Of a DNA stretch of 64,000 nucleotides, positions 48,506 to 58,472 are shown in pieces. Source of the DNA: Thalassoglobus neptunius (lineage in GTDB: Bacteria; Planctomycetota; Planctomycetia; Planctomycetales; Planctomycetaceae); NCBI RefSeq assembly GCF_007859735.1, contig NZ_SIHI01000001.1:1943272-2007271 (forward strand), in the 5' to 3' direction. Position numbers and translations under genes: made by a program. The notes under the pieces are model-generated. The model saw only the letters and a program-made list of their open reading frames with translations. It was not told where the DNA came from and did not search any database. The first letter of the stretch is position 1. Each line of letters starts with the position of its first letter.

Positions 48506-51500
48506 ATGAGTGGGGGATCATTCACTTCCCGCTCAAACCAGTCTGCAAAAACATCTGCGGTGACTGTGAGTATCGAAGACAGCAATCAACCTCTGAGACC
48601 CAATTCTCGTTCTGTTCTCGGGATGCGCATCCTCCTCGGCGGAATCGTGGTTGCGATTGTCGGTTTGATTCTTCTCGGAACGTTCAACAAGCGTCCGACT
48701 CGCGAAGCTCAGATTGAGAAAACAGAGAAGCTTCTGAAGTCCGGAGATCCGCTTCAGGCTGAAACCATCGCTCGAGACCTCTTCGAGGCCTCTCCTGACG
48801 ATTCGCAGGCAGTGGAACTTCTTGCGAGAACACTGATCGCGCAACGCAAGTATCAGGAAGCGGTTTCACTCCTGGACCAGTTTCCCGAGAACCCTGAACT
48901 GCAGAAGCGTTCAGCGGTCATCCATCGCGATCACTTATTGCAACTGAATGAAGCAGCACAATGTTTCCAACTCGCCCTCAAGAGTGATCCAAATGACGTT
49001 CAGACACTGACTGACTTGACCAACCTGTTAACGCTCTGTGGACAGAAGTCGGACACTGTCGAACTGATTCTGCGAGTGGTTCAGTCCGGCGCGGAGACGG
49101 ATCTTGTGATGCTGCTCGCGCGCGAAGAAAGCGGGATCGATGATCTTCCCACGCTTCTTGCGGCAAGGAAGGCCAGCTCTGACGACTCCTTTCCTGTTCT
49201 CGGACTGGCGCAGCGTGCCATCCTAAACGACGATCCCGAAGAGGCAGTCAAGTTGTTACGCAGCTCGCTCAAACTCAGCAACGCTCCTCCACTTACCCGC
49301 CCTTTGCTGATGCTTGAACTCTCGAAGCTTGAGAGAGATCGAGAGCTTTCGACTGAGATCGAGTTGGCGAGCGAAGCTGCGATGTTCTATCCCCAATACT
49401 GGCAAGCACGAGGAAAACTCGCTGCGCGGCAAGGTGATCGTGCTTCTGCCATGCACTGCTATTTGAAAGCTTCACAACTGGCTCCTGAGTCACGATCGGT
49501 AACCAGTCAACTCGTACAGTTGGCCGCAGACTTCGACCGAGAAGACGCGGTCGTTGTTCTCAAGAATCGACTCCAGCAGTTGGACCAGTTTGAACAGGTG
49601 GTTTCAAGAATTCTCTTCGGAGGACGCCAGGGGGGGATCGACGACCTCATCTCTCTGACGAACGCCTACTTTCAAGTCGGTCGTGCCTGGGAATCTCTTC
49701 ACTTCTGTCGAATTGCAATCGACCTCGCTCCAAACTCTCCCGTTGTTCGCGAGCTCTTTGAACAGCTTCAACGAGTCTGTCGCGAGGCTCCACTCCAACT
49801 GACACTTCCATCACTCATTGATCCGGTTCCGCTGACACCGGACGAGTCCCCACTCTCGCCGCCGCTTCGAGATGATGAATCCCCTCAGTTGAATTCACCG
49901 AGTCACTCCGCACCTGAAATCGCCTTTGCTGATGATTCTCAAGAGACGGGATTTCATTTTCGGTTCGAAGACCGTTCGGGTGCCGACGGGAAACCGTTCA
50001 TCTGGACTTTTTCCGGAGGAGGAATCGGCGTCATCGACTTTGATCTCGATGGTTGGCCGGACGTGATCTGCACGCAAGCTGATTGTCGTCCATTGGAGTC
50101 TGCAGGAATGCGTCCCGATCAACTCTTTCGAAATCTCTCCGGAGATCGGTTTGTTTCCGTCGAGGGAAAAGCTCTCCTGAAAGAAACCGGATTCGGACAA
50201 GGAGTTTCCATCGGCGACATCAACTCCGATGGTTTTCCTGACGTATACATCGCGAATTTTGGGAAGAATTGTCTTCACATTAATAACGGAGACGGAACCT
50301 TCTCGCAGCTGGACGAGTTCGATTCCGAGAGCGAGTGGACGACCAGTTGTCTCATTGCAGACCTCAATTCCGACGGACTGGCTGATCTCTACGACGTCAA
50401 CTACCTCAGTGGAACTGACGTTCTCACGAAGACATGCCTCCATCCGGACGGCGAACTCGCGATGTGTCAGCCTTACGATTTTGAAGGCGCTCCGGATTCC
50501 ATTCGTGTGAATAAGCAATCGGGGATGTTTCAAGAGATTGCGTCGGACATGCACCCGCCGCTTGACGGCAAAGGACTTGGAGTCGTGATCTGGAGAGAAG
50601 AGCACACTGCTGGTCCGCTGTTGTTCGTGGCTAATGACACGACCGCAAACTACCTGTTTCAATTCGATCGCACAGAGAATGGGCTTCGACTTGACGATAT
50701 TGCCTTAACTTCAGGAGTGGCTTTTAACCGCGATGGAAAAGCTGAAGGATGCATGGGAATCGTTGTCAGCGACTTCGATCAAAACGGTCTTTTCGATCTC
50801 CACACGACGAATTTTCTGGCGGAATCCAATACGTTCTATCAACAGTCGACTCCGGGATTCTTTGAAGACCGGACGGTTGCCAGTCAACTTGAGACGACAA
50901 CGTGGAACAGTCTCGGTTTCGGAACACAGTCTCTGGACGCCGATCTCGACGGGACTCCAGAACTGTTCGTGACGAACGGACATCTTCAAGACCTCACGCG
51001 TTTTGGTCGGCCGTTTCGAATGGCTCCTCAACTCTTCTATCAGGCAGGAAGCTTATTCCATCAGCTTTCCGGTTCGAGTGTCGGAGAATACTTTGAACAG
51101 CTTCATCTGGGCCGCGCAGCTGTCACACTTGACTGGAATCGAGACGGGCTGAATGACTTGATCGTCGGGCATCTTGAGGAAGACTATGCCCTGTTGACGA
51201 ATCTCACTGCCCCGGTCGGGCGAAGTCTCAAGCTGACTTTGAAAGGCGTCCAGTCTGAACGAGATGCCATTGGAACGCGAGTGCGCATCCGTGGGGCTGA
51301 GACGTCACGACTCGTTCAACTGACAGCAGGCGATGGGTATCTCGCTTCAAACGAACGGGTTCTGAATGTTGGATGGAATGATTCCGACCAAGCTGTTCAG
51401 ATCGAAATCGACTGGCCCAGCGGAACGCGACAGGTTTTTAATGAAGTCGCTGTCCCGGGGCATTTTCTGATTGTCGAAGGGCTCGAAGAGTTGTACCCCA

Positions 51501-51535
51501 TCGGAAAGATGAACGTCGCACATTCATCAAAATGA
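48506..51535 (+). CDS. membrane-anchored TPR and FG-GAP/ASPIC-UnbV protein
   Basis: A protein of about 1009 residues with a single N-terminal membrane anchor (about 39-60, MRILLGGIVVAIVGLILLGT), tetratricopeptide repeats (about 68-430), a proline-rich hinge and FG-GAP/VCBS propeller motifs (VIDFDLDGWPDVICTQ, IGDINSDGFPDVYIANFG, DLNSDGLADLYDVNY). It ends in an ASPIC/UnbV domain (KGVQSERDAIGTRVRI, QLTAGDGYLASNERV). It is a paralogue of the protein at 41380 with the same module order, but has a helix instead of a lipobox. The start is uncertain: ATG 48506 and GTG 48566 are possible and neither has a strong ribosome binding site. Confidence 0.9.
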   Translation: MSGGSFTSRSNQSAKTSAVTVSIEDSNQPLRPNSRSVLGMRILLGGIVVAIVGLILLGTFNKRPTREAQIEKTEKLLKSGDPLQAETIARDLFEASPDDSQAVELLARTLIAQRKYQEAVSLLDQFPENPELQKRSAVIHRDHLLQLNEAAQCFQLALKSDPNDVQTLTDLTNLLTLCGQKSDTVELILRVVQSGAETDLVMLLAREESGIDDLPTLLAARKASSDDSFPVLGLAQRAILNDDPEEAVKLLRSSLKLSNAPPLTRPLLMLELSKLERDRELSTEIELASEAAMFYPQYWQARGKLAARQGDRASAMHCYLKASQLAPESRSVTSQLVQLAADFDREDAVVVLKNRLQQLDQFEQVVSRILFGGRQGGIDDLISLTNAYFQVGRAWESLHFCRIAIDLAPNSPVVRELFEQLQRVCREAPLQLTLPSLIDPVPLTPDESPLSPPLRDDESPQLNSPSHSAPEIAFADDSQETGFHFRFEDRSGADGKPFIWTFSGGGIGVIDFDLDGWPDVICTQADCRPLESAGMRPDQLFRNLSGDRFVSVEGKALLKETGFGQGVSIGDINSDGFPDVYIANFGKNCLHINNGDGTFSQLDEFDSESEWTTSCLIADLNSDGLADLYDVNYLSGTDVLTKTCLHPDGELAMCQPYDFEGAPDSIRVNKQSGMFQEIASDMHPPLDGKGLGVVIWREEHTAGPLLFVANDTTANYLFQFDRTENGLRLDDIALTSGVAFNRDGKAEGCMGIVVSDFDQNGLFDLHTTNFLAESNTFYQQSTPGFFEDRTVASQLETTTWNSLGFGTQSLDADLDGTPELFVTNGHLQDLTRFGRPFRMAPQLFYQAGSLFHQLSGSSVGEYFEQLHLGRAAVTLDWNRDGLNDLIVGHLEEDYALLTNLTAPVGRSLKLTLKGVQSERDAIGTRVRIRGAETSRLVQLTAGDGYLASNERVLNVGWNDSDQAVQIEIDWPSGTRQVFNEVAVPGHFLIVEGLEELYPIGKMNVAHSSK

Positions 51536-51682
51536 CCCCGGTGACCGAACGGAAGAACCGTCAGAAGCGGATCCGCGAACGACTGTTTTAATTGAAACAA
51601 CTTCGTCGAATAGACAGTTGGCGAATGACCAACTAGACTCCCATTCTCAATCGTTGATGTATTCTTTGTCAGGTGTTTGAGA

Positions 51683-52909
51683 ATGAGCAAAGCTAAAATT
51701 TGGTTACCCGCCTTTATTGTTGTGGCTGGATTGATTTACTGGTTCACCCAGTCGAATGGCCCAGCGAACTCTCTTCGGAATCGAGGGATGAGTCTTCGCC
51801 AGTTGGACTCTGGCGAAATCGTCTCCGTCGAAATGAAGACCGATCAGTTTAACGACTCCGACTTGGAGACGGTCTCAACGATTGAGACCATTGAGTCTCT
51901 GAACGCCTCGAATTCGTCAATCACCAATGAGGGGCTTCAACATCTTCAGAAGCTTCCAAAGTTGGAGTACCTCTCGCTTGCGAATACTTCTGTCGACGAT
52001 TCAGCAATTCCAACTCTCGCGGAAATGAAGTCGCTGGAGACACTCGTCCTCGATGGATGTGCCGTCACTCCCGACGCACTGAAAGCCTTGAGCGGCCTTC
52101 CAAACCTCATCGAACTTTCCGTCTACGACGTTTCCATTCCATACAGCGAGTTGCTCAAACTTGACGATGCTCTCGGCGACAGCACGGACATTCTCATCAA
52201 CGCTGACAGCGTGTTTGGAAGCCCCGATGACTCGAAAGCTGTCTACGAATGGGACGATCAGAGAATGATCACCATTCAACTGACCGAAGATTCCCCGGCA
52301 GACATTCTTTCGCAGGTTGAACAACCTCAACTCATCGCGAACTTGCTGGTCCCGGTTGAAGTTGAAGCAGATATCGATTTCCAGCCGGCCACAACGTTTG
52401 AGAATCTGAAAGAAGTCAAAGTCGGACAGGAGATCGACAATGATGACTTTATCCTTCTCGTTGGGTTGGACCACCTGCAATATCTGACGCTGGAGAATGC
52501 CAGCATTACTGCTGAGGGACTTGACCGTCTCCCGGAAGATTGTGTTCTCGAAAGCCTCGAGATCATCTCCGAATCTCCTCTTGCAAGTGGACTGAAAAAT
52601 TTTGGCCGACTTGGCACCGTCAAACTTCTGCGTCTTTCGTTCCCGAATGCGGAACAGTCAGCATTTGATGAGCTTTTGCAATTGCATCCAGATCTGGAAT
52701 CGCTAAGCCTGGTTGACTCGCCGATCACCTGTGAGCAGGTCGAATTCCTCGAAAAGCTTCGAAAGATGTCGTTTGTGAATCTCGCTGGGACGAACGTGAC
52801 CGATGAGTGCGTCGACTACCTGAGAAAACTCCGACACATTACGCACATCGAACTGCGGGGATCGAAAGTCTCACCAGACATTGCAGCCACTTTTGCTATC
52901 GGTGGCTAA
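51683..52909 (+). CDS. membrane-anchored leucine-rich-repeat protein
   Basis: The 408-residue protein has an N-terminal anchor (about 5-23, IWLPAFIVVAGLIYWFT) and leucine-rich repeats of about 23-25 residues, such as GLQHLQKLPKLEYLSLANTSV and AIPTLAEMKSLETLVLDGCAV. The last repeats (residues about 340-400) are the most regular. It follows the FG-GAP gene by 147 bases on the same strand. ATG 51683 is used, with AGGTG about 7 bases before it; a TTG two codons upstream is in frame. It has the same design as the protein at 38182 and there is no catalytic motif. Confidence 0.85.
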   Translation: MSKAKIWLPAFIVVAGLIYWFTQSNGPANSLRNRGMSLRQLDSGEIVSVEMKTDQFNDSDLETVSTIETIESLNASNSSITNEGLQHLQKLPKLEYLSLANTSVDDSAIPTLAEMKSLETLVLDGCAVTPDALKALSGLPNLIELSVYDVSIPYSELLKLDDALGDSTDILINADSVFGSPDDSKAVYEWDDQRMITIQLTEDSPADILSQVEQPQLIANLLVPVEVEADIDFQPATTFENLKEVKVGQEIDNDDFILLVGLDHLQYLTLENASITAEGLDRLPEDCVLESLEIISESPLASGLKNFGRLGTVKLLRLSFPNAEQSAFDELLQLHPDLESLSLVDSPITCEQVEFLEKLRKMSFVNLAGTNVTDECVDYLRKLRHITHIELRGSKVSPDIAATFAIGG

Positions 52910-53012
52910 AACTCATACAAAGACCTTCGAGAAACCGTTGTTGCAGTCGTCTCGCTTCATTCAGCAATCAGATGGAATTGAAGCTTGAAGTTGCAATCGC
53001 GGTAGCCAAGAG

Positions 53013-54527
53013 ATGATCATCGTTCCAGCAAACCGTTCGAGGACCTTCTATTCCGTGTTTGCTCCAATCCAAAGACTGGCCTTTTCGTTCGCTTTGTTGA
53101 TCCCGCTGATACCGGGACTCGTCGACGGGGCCGATGAACCGCCGAATGTGCTGTTCATCGCTGTCGACGATCTGGCATGCACCTTGGGATGCTATGGCGA
53201 TTTGATCGCGAAGACGCCACATATAGATCAACTCGCGGCGGAAGGTGTCTGTTTTCAGCGCGCTTACAACCAGTTGCCGCTTTGCAATCCGACACGAGCA
53301 TCAGTCATGACGGGGCTGCGTCCTGATCAGATCAAGGTGTATGATCTCGACCGCCATTTTCGTGATGAAGTTCCCGATGCCGTCACACTTCCGCAAGCCT
53401 TCCAGAAGGCGGGTTACTTTGCAGCACGAGTCGGGAAGATTTACCACTACAACGTTCCAGCCTCGATCGGGACGGATGGATTCGACGATCCTCCATCCTG
53501 GAATCGAACGGTCAATCCGTCGGGGCGTGATAAAGTCGAAGAAGAGCTAATCTTCAATGCGGAACCTCATCGAAAGATCAGCGCTGCTTTGAGTTGGCTG
53601 GCTGCTAACGGAGATGACACAGAACAAACTGATGGGATGATCGCCACGGAAGCGATTCGTATTCTCGAAGAGAAACGCAACGAGCCATTCTTTCTGGGAG
53701 TCGGATTTTTCCGACCGCACACTCCGTACGTTGCGCCAAAGAAGTACTTCGCACAATACCCCATCCGTGAACTTCGTCTCCCATTCAGTCCCACGGATGA
53801 TCGTGCCGACATTCCTGTCGCAGCGTTTGCACACAATTGCCCCATTCCCAACTACGGACTTGATGAAGAGACACTCCTGAGGGCAACTCAGGCTTACTAC
53901 GCATCCGTTTCGTTTATCGATGCTCAAGTGGGACGTCTCATGGAGGCACTTGACCGCCTCGAACTGGCCGACAGAACGATCGTCGTCTTGTGGAGCGACC
54001 ACGGATATCACCTTGGCGAACACGACGGGATGTGGCAGAAACGATCGCTATTCGAACAATCAGCCCGCGCTCCGCTGATGATTCGATCTCCAGAACATTC
54101 GCAAAACCGAGGGAATTGCGACCGCATCGTCGAGTTTGTAGACATCTATCCGACGATCACCGATCTCGCGGGAATCAAAGCCCCTGAAGGACTCGCAGGG
54201 CGCAGCCTCCGTCCACTCCTGAATGACGTGAATTCTGATTGGAATGGATTGGCCGTCACACAAGTCTTGCGTCCCGCTGACGATCGACTCGAAACACCCG
54301 TGATGGGTTGCAGCATTCGAACGGCTCGTTATCGATACACCGAATGGGGAGATGGCAAGTATGGAACCGAACTCTACGACCATCACTCGGATCCCGGTGA
54401 ATTTCACAATCTCGCTGTATCGCCAGACGAGAGAGCAACTCGTGTAATCCGGCGATTGCGTCCGCTCCTCAAAAACTTCGCTTCCGGAGAGATCCCGGAA
54501 ACTCCGTTCAACCCTGAGCGTTTGTAG
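53013..54527 (+). CDS. iduronate-2-sulfatase-like sulfatase (CNPTR)
   Basis: The 504-residue exported sulfatase has a signal peptide near residues 20-40 and [16 protein letters not shown], with the metal pair D52/D53. C91 in [17 protein letters not shown] is the formylglycine precursor, followed by [24 protein letters not shown] together with TGLRPDQ is characteristic of the iduronate-2-sulfatase/choline-sulfatase-like group, as are RVGKIYHYN and [12 protein letters not shown]. The iduronate-type group acts on uronic-acid 2-sulfates, so an algal or other sulfated polysaccharide is a likely substrate class; the exact sugar cannot be read here. Confidence 0.95.
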   Translation: MIIVPANRSRTFYSVFAPIQRLAFSFALLIPLIPGLVDGADEPPNVLFIAVDDLACTLGCYGDLIAKTPHIDQLAAEGVCFQRAYNQLPLCNPTRASVMTGLRPDQIKVYDLDRHFRDEVPDAVTLPQAFQKAGYFAARVGKIYHYNVPASIGTDGFDDPPSWNRTVNPSGRDKVEEELIFNAEPHRKISAALSWLAANGDDTEQTDGMIATEAIRILEEKRNEPFFLGVGFFRPHTPYVAPKKYFAQYPIRELRLPFSPTDDRADIPVAAFAHNCPIPNYGLDEETLLRATQAYYASVSFIDAQVGRLMEALDRLELADRTIVVLWSDHGYHLGEHDGMWQKRSLFEQSARAPLMIRSPEHSQNRGNCDRIVEFVDIYPTITDLAGIKAPEGLAGRSLRPLLNDVNSDWNGLAVTQVLRPADDRLETPVMGCSIRTARYRYTEWGDGKYGTELYDHHSDPGEFHNLAVSPDERATRVIRRLRPLLKNFASGEIPETPFNPERL

Positions 54528-54747
54528 TCAGGATCTCTTCGACTCATCAACGGCCAGGATCGGAAAACGCGAACCACTTCTCTTCGTTCGAGTCAATTTG
54601 CAAGAACCAATCGGCAGATATGCATGCGATGCAATTGTGTCCGCTTGCCGGTCTGGACCGGGTGACAAGTCTTCAAACAACGATTCGGACCGGTTAGGAT
54701 CGCAGGTCGACTTTCGACTTCCAGTTCCGTTCCATGTCGAGGCACTG

Positions 54748-55386
54748 ATGCCTGCTCCCAAAGAGTTTCCAAGTTGGTTCCTGTGGTTGCTCGATCGCGG
54801 TCCGCTGGCACTGATCGCGATATTCGTCACTCCTGTTCTCATACTGCTTCTGCTCGGTTTGCTTCTCGATGCCAGATTCGCAAACCTCGATCACCAGCAG
54901 GAGTTTCGACTTCCCAGGAGCTACAACCCGCCAGACGCTGATCATTATCCGGTGACCGACGATTTCGACGGAATGGACTCGCAGTGGGTCTACGTCCCGT
55001 CCTACTCGCATGTGTATTACGAAGGCGGATCACCATTTCTACTCGAAACGACTCTCAGCATTCGCAACATTGATCCGAATCGCCCCATCGCCATTGAGAC
55101 CGTCGACTACTTCGATACGAATGGCAAGCACATCAAAGCGTTTCTGAAGAAAACCATTGAGCTGAAACCACTGCAAACCGTCGAATTTCTTGTTGAACGA
55201 CGCCACAGCTCAGGAGGCTCTGGAGCCAACTTTCTTGTCGAATGGGTTGGGAGTGCGTCCGTTGACCCGCCACTGATCGAAGCCATTATGGTTGGGACAG
55301 CTGGGGCGAATGCCATTTCTCTCTCGCGTTCCGGAGTCAGCATCTCGACACCTACTTCGAGCCCGAACAATTCAGACGGAAGTTGA
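54748..55386 (+). CDS. DUF3124 domain protein with N-terminal membrane helix
   Basis: The 212-residue protein has one long hydrophobic helix (about 12-42) and a DUF3124 domain (about 78-200). The family pattern is clear: VYVPSYSHVYYEGGSPFLLE, TTLSIRNIDPNRPI, YFDTNGKHIKAFLKKTIEL and HSSGGSGANFLVEW. ATG 54748 with GAGG six bases before it gives the compact product; the frame is open 50 codons upstream without a better site. The function of DUF3124 is not known; it is an extracytoplasmic beta domain. MarC follows after 165 bases on the same strand, and a shared transcript is possible but unproven. Confidence 0.88.
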   Translation: MPAPKEFPSWFLWLLDRGPLALIAIFVTPVLILLLLGLLLDARFANLDHQQEFRLPRSYNPPDADHYPVTDDFDGMDSQWVYVPSYSHVYYEGGSPFLLETTLSIRNIDPNRPIAIETVDYFDTNGKHIKAFLKKTIELKPLQTVEFLVERRHSSGGSGANFLVEWVGSASVDPPLIEAIMVGTAGANAISLSRSGVSISTPTSSPNNSDGS

Positions 55387-55551
55387 TGTTCTCTCGTCGA
55401 TTGACCGAATCTTCTATTCGGGTCCAAGCGATGTACCGGAGAAAACGCAGCATTCATCGAAAGAAACGGATTCCGTCGAGTGCAGTGGTTTCGTGAAACT
55501 GGTCTAATCTTCCCGGAACTCTCGACCAACTGATCAAGAATCGCAGCTGCA

Positions 55552-56187
55552 ATGCAAACTCCAGACGAAATTTTGGCCACCATCATTCTTCTGTGGGCAG
55601 TCATTGACCCCATTGGAACGGTCCCCGTCTTCGTCAGTGCGACTCGAACGCGAACCGAGGACGAGAAGAAGGAAATTGCCAAGTATGCTGCCGCGATTGC
55701 GGGCATGATCCTGTTGTTTTTTGCGGCCGTCGGAGAGGTCATGCTCGACGGCATGGACGTTCCGCTGCCTGCATTTCAAATCGCGGGAGGACTGGTCCTT
55801 TTCCTGTTCGCGATGACGATGATTTTCGGAGAAGGAAAACCGGAAAGCGAATTGAAATCGATGAAATCGGCCCACGAAACTGCAGTGTTCCCATTGGCAA
55901 CTCCGTCGATCGCCTCTCCGGGAGCGATGATGGCAGTGGTCCTTCTAACAGAGAACGGGCGTCACTCGGTGTTGCATCAGATTGTGACTTCCGGATTGAT
56001 GCTCGGCGTCGTCTTCGTTACCTACCTCCTCATGCGTGCATCGACAGCGATCTCTAACCTCATTGGGTTGAGCGGCGCGAGTGTGATCAGCCGCGTAATG
56101 GGACTGGTCCTATCGTCGATCGCAGTTGCAAACATCCTCGAAGGAATCAGCGAATACTTTATGTTACCGACGACGAAACTCACGTGA
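55552..56187 (+). CDS. marC: MarC-family integral membrane protein
   Basis: The 211-residue protein of the MarC/NAAT family (PF01914) has six predicted membrane helices. ILATIILLWAVIDPIGTVPVF at the start carries the conserved DPIG motif, and ATPSIASPGAMMAVVLL in the middle has the family PxxxPG-like turn. Despite the name, MarC itself was shown not to confer multiple antibiotic resistance; some relatives carry neutral amino acids. Substrate is open here. The gene converges on the FecR-type gene with only 24 bases between stops. Confidence 0.93.
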   Translation: MQTPDEILATIILLWAVIDPIGTVPVFVSATRTRTEDEKKEIAKYAAAIAGMILLFFAAVGEVMLDGMDVPLPAFQIAGGLVLFLFAMTMIFGEGKPESELKSMKSAHETAVFPLATPSIASPGAMMAVVLLTENGRHSVLHQIVTSGLMLGVVFVTYLLMRASTAISNLIGLSGASVISRVMGLVLSSIAVANILEGISEYFMLPTTKLT

Positions 56188-56211
56188 CGCGCGAACTACA
56201 ATACACGCGAA

Positions 56212-57705
56212 TTACAATGTCTTTGGGTCCTGCAACGGAACGACGTTTGTCGGTGAGACAGGAAACGCAGATCGGTTTTCTTGCCACCACTCATTCCAGC
56301 GAATGAACGCAGGCTCCCACACGTCACGCTCACGCATCCAGTCTTCCAAGGGAATCCCCATCGTCTCCTCGGTCAGTCGAAGCAGCCCACGTGCGGATTC
56401 CATTCGAACGACACCATCGTCGTCGTTCAGAGATTGAATCAGGTCTGGCACCATCCAGATGGGAGCGGTGTCGGCAATGATTCTGATCGCCAACTGTCGC
56501 TGCTTCGATTCATTCGCGGACTCTTCAGCACTGACAAACCGCATCAGCGGCAGCGCCGCAAACTCACCAAGGTTTCTCAGATCCCGTTCGAACATCGATG
56601 AAAGTTTCGTCCGCCCGATCTGGGCCAATAAGGCATCGACCCGTTTCGTCAATTCAGGATTTCCATGGCCCGCCAGAGTGAGCAGTGGCTGCATCCATCG
56701 TTCGGCGTTGAGAATATCCTGGCTCGATTCCCGGACATTCACCTCACCGTCTGCGAGCGTAAAAAACGTTCCCGGCGGAAGCGTCCTGTCGACACCATTC
56801 AAGCTGACATCGACGGATCCCAGAGCAGCGGCGACTTGAAGAGGCTGATCTGGAGCACACGAAGCGAGGCTCTCCGTATTCGAATGACACATGAGTCTCC
56901 AATCGGAATCGGCTTTCTCTTGCGTCTTCTCGCTTCCGGAAGTCTTCACTCTTAAGGGAGCATCTGTCGACGCACGAAACCACACCTGCCCGCGAACAAG
57001 TTCGACTTCATCTCCGGAATGAACCTTGATTTCGCTCGACTCATTCAGTCGCACACGGCTTCCGGTTGTTGTTTCGAGTTCACAGAGGACACCTTCTTCG
57101 GTCCGAACCGATCCGGATGACGGGCAGCCGAACGCCGGGAGTGACACCATCTCAACTTCACTCCAGGGTTCGTCCTCCTTCACGCGAATGGAAACCTTGC
57201 CTGTTGCATGAACAAGATGTGCGGCGGTGTCGCTGTCGCTGAATGACGTCTCTTCCATATCGCCCGAAGGAGAGTGCAACGGTGAGTTCTTCACAGGCAC
57301 TTCCAGCGACTGCTCAACGATTATGGGCTCGGGTTCATTGAGAGGTCGCATCCACAGAATGGCGAGAACGAATCCGACGAATGCGGAAGCTGCGCAACTG
57401 AGAATAGCGTTCCACTTAAACGGAGCTGAATACCGATTTCGATTCGACCGATGAGCACCAGCCACAGCCCCCGATTGATCCATTTCCGATATATCGAGAA
57501 GGACGCGGTCAGCGATCGACAACGATCTGTCGAGGTTTTCGGAACCGATTTTGAGAAGGTCCAGATGAACTGACCGGACCTGTTGAGCGAAGGCGCGACA
57601 GACATGACATTCCGTGAGATGCTGGAGAATGATCTCTCCGTCCGGATCATCCGAGTAGTGATCGGGACTCTCACAGATTTGTTGTTGGATGGATTCGCAA
57701 CGCAT
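56212..57705 (-). CDS. FecR-type membrane protein with anti-sigma zinc-finger N-terminus
   Basis: The 497-residue protein begins with a zinc-finger-like H-x3-C-x2-C segment (HLTECHVC, about 29-36) typical of anti-sigma factors. A membrane helix (about 94-117) and a FecR-like beta domain (about 155-320, with VHATGKVSIRV, SGSVRTEEGVLCELETTTGS and VELVRGQVWFRAST) follow. The C-terminus (about 330-480) looks like HEAT-type helical repeats. It starts 9 bases after the ECF sigma factor ends, so the pair is almost certainly co-transcribed sigma plus anti-sigma/sensor. The helical C-terminus is not part of the usual FecR design. Confidence 0.88.
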   Translation of the reverse strand: MRCESIQQQICESPDHYSDDPDGEIILQHLTECHVCRAFAQQVRSVHLDLLKIGSENLDRSLSIADRVLLDISEMDQSGAVAGAHRSNRNRYSAPFKWNAILSCAASAFVGFVLAILWMRPLNEPEPIIVEQSLEVPVKNSPLHSPSGDMEETSFSDSDTAAHLVHATGKVSIRVKEDEPWSEVEMVSLPAFGCPSSGSVRTEEGVLCELETTTGSRVRLNESSEIKVHSGDEVELVRGQVWFRASTDAPLRVKTSGSEKTQEKADSDWRLMCHSNTESLASCAPDQPLQVAAALGSVDVSLNGVDRTLPPGTFFTLADGEVNVRESSQDILNAERWMQPLLTLAGHGNPELTKRVDALLAQIGRTKLSSMFERDLRNLGEFAALPLMRFVSAEESANESKQRQLAIRIIADTAPIWMVPDLIQSLNDDDGVVRMESARGLLRLTEETMGIPLEDWMRERDVWEPAFIRWNEWWQENRSAFPVSPTNVVPLQDPKTL

Positions 57706-57714
57706 TTCCTCCCC

Positions 57715-58284
57715 CTACTCTTTCAACTCAACCAGACTGGCAAGCTGACAAGCCAGTTGGTGACGCGCTTTGGTCAGTCGCGTATTCACAGTTGCCCGCG
57801 ACACTCCTACAAGTGCTGCGATTTCTTCGTAAGTCATTTCGTCGTAATAAAAGAGCATGAGTGGTTCACGAAGGTCCTCTGAAAGTTGATCAATCGCCTC
57901 TTCCAGGCGTTCGCGTTGCTCGTCGTCTTCCGCCTGATTCGCGGGAGAACTGTCTCTCCCACTCAGCGACTGGCCTCGGTGCTGTCCGTTCGCTTGAACT
58001 CCGATGATGGCTCGTCGTTTCGCTGCGCATGACCTTTGCCAATCCGTACAGACATGGCCTGCGATCGAGCGAAGCCATCCCCCGAACTTTTCTGCTTGTT
58101 CAAGCCGAGAAAGATCGGCAAGTCCACGAATGAGTGTCTCTTGAGCTAAGTCTTCAGCGACGTGGTGATGGCCAATTTTCGCGCGGCAGATGGCGAGAAC
58201 TCGGGGAGCCCATCTGCGCACAAGTTGATCTCTCGCGAGGGATTCCCCGTTGCGAGTTCGATGAACCAACTCTGCATCGGTCAT
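57715..58284 (-). CDS. ECF-type RNA polymerase sigma factor with FecR-type partner
   Basis: The 189-residue protein has sigma region 2 (VAEDLAQETLIRGLADLSRL and FGGWLRSIAGHVCTDW) and region 4 (LREPLMLFYYDEMTYEEIAA, then LVGVSRATVNTRLTKARHQL). ATG 58284 is fixed by AGGAG 6 bases upstream (AGGAGCGACGG); an upstream ATG 14 codons earlier has no such site. The FecR/anti-sigma gene starts 9 bases downstream. The pair probably turns on its own operon and unknown targets when the membrane protein is triggered. Region 2 and region 4 are complete. Confidence 0.93.
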   Translation of the reverse strand: MTDAELVHRTRNGESLARDQLVRRWAPRVLAICRAKIGHHHVAEDLAQETLIRGLADLSRLEQAEKFGGWLRSIAGHVCTDWQRSCAAKRRAIIGVQANGQHRGQSLSGRDSSPANQAEDDEQRERLEEAIDQLSEDLREPLMLFYYDEMTYEEIAALVGVSRATVNTRLTKARHQLACQLASLVELKE

Positions 58285-58472
58285 CCGTCGCTCCTGATCA
58301 CTCCTTGACAATTTCGTTCTTCCCAACAGGTCGAATGAGACTCTCCGTGAGGATGGAGAAAAATTGCCATTGCCATGATTTTTCTCGAAATCCCCAGATT
58401 CCGCCAGTCGCTGCTCCCATCTGACTCGACCAGAAGATGTCTGAACTCGAAGTCCGAACCGGAGACGATTCC

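Noticed and set aside
49895-50662. 255-codon minus-strand frame inside the FG-GAP gene
   Set aside because: Antisense to repetitive D-x-D-x-x-G loops, which keep the opposite frame open by chance.
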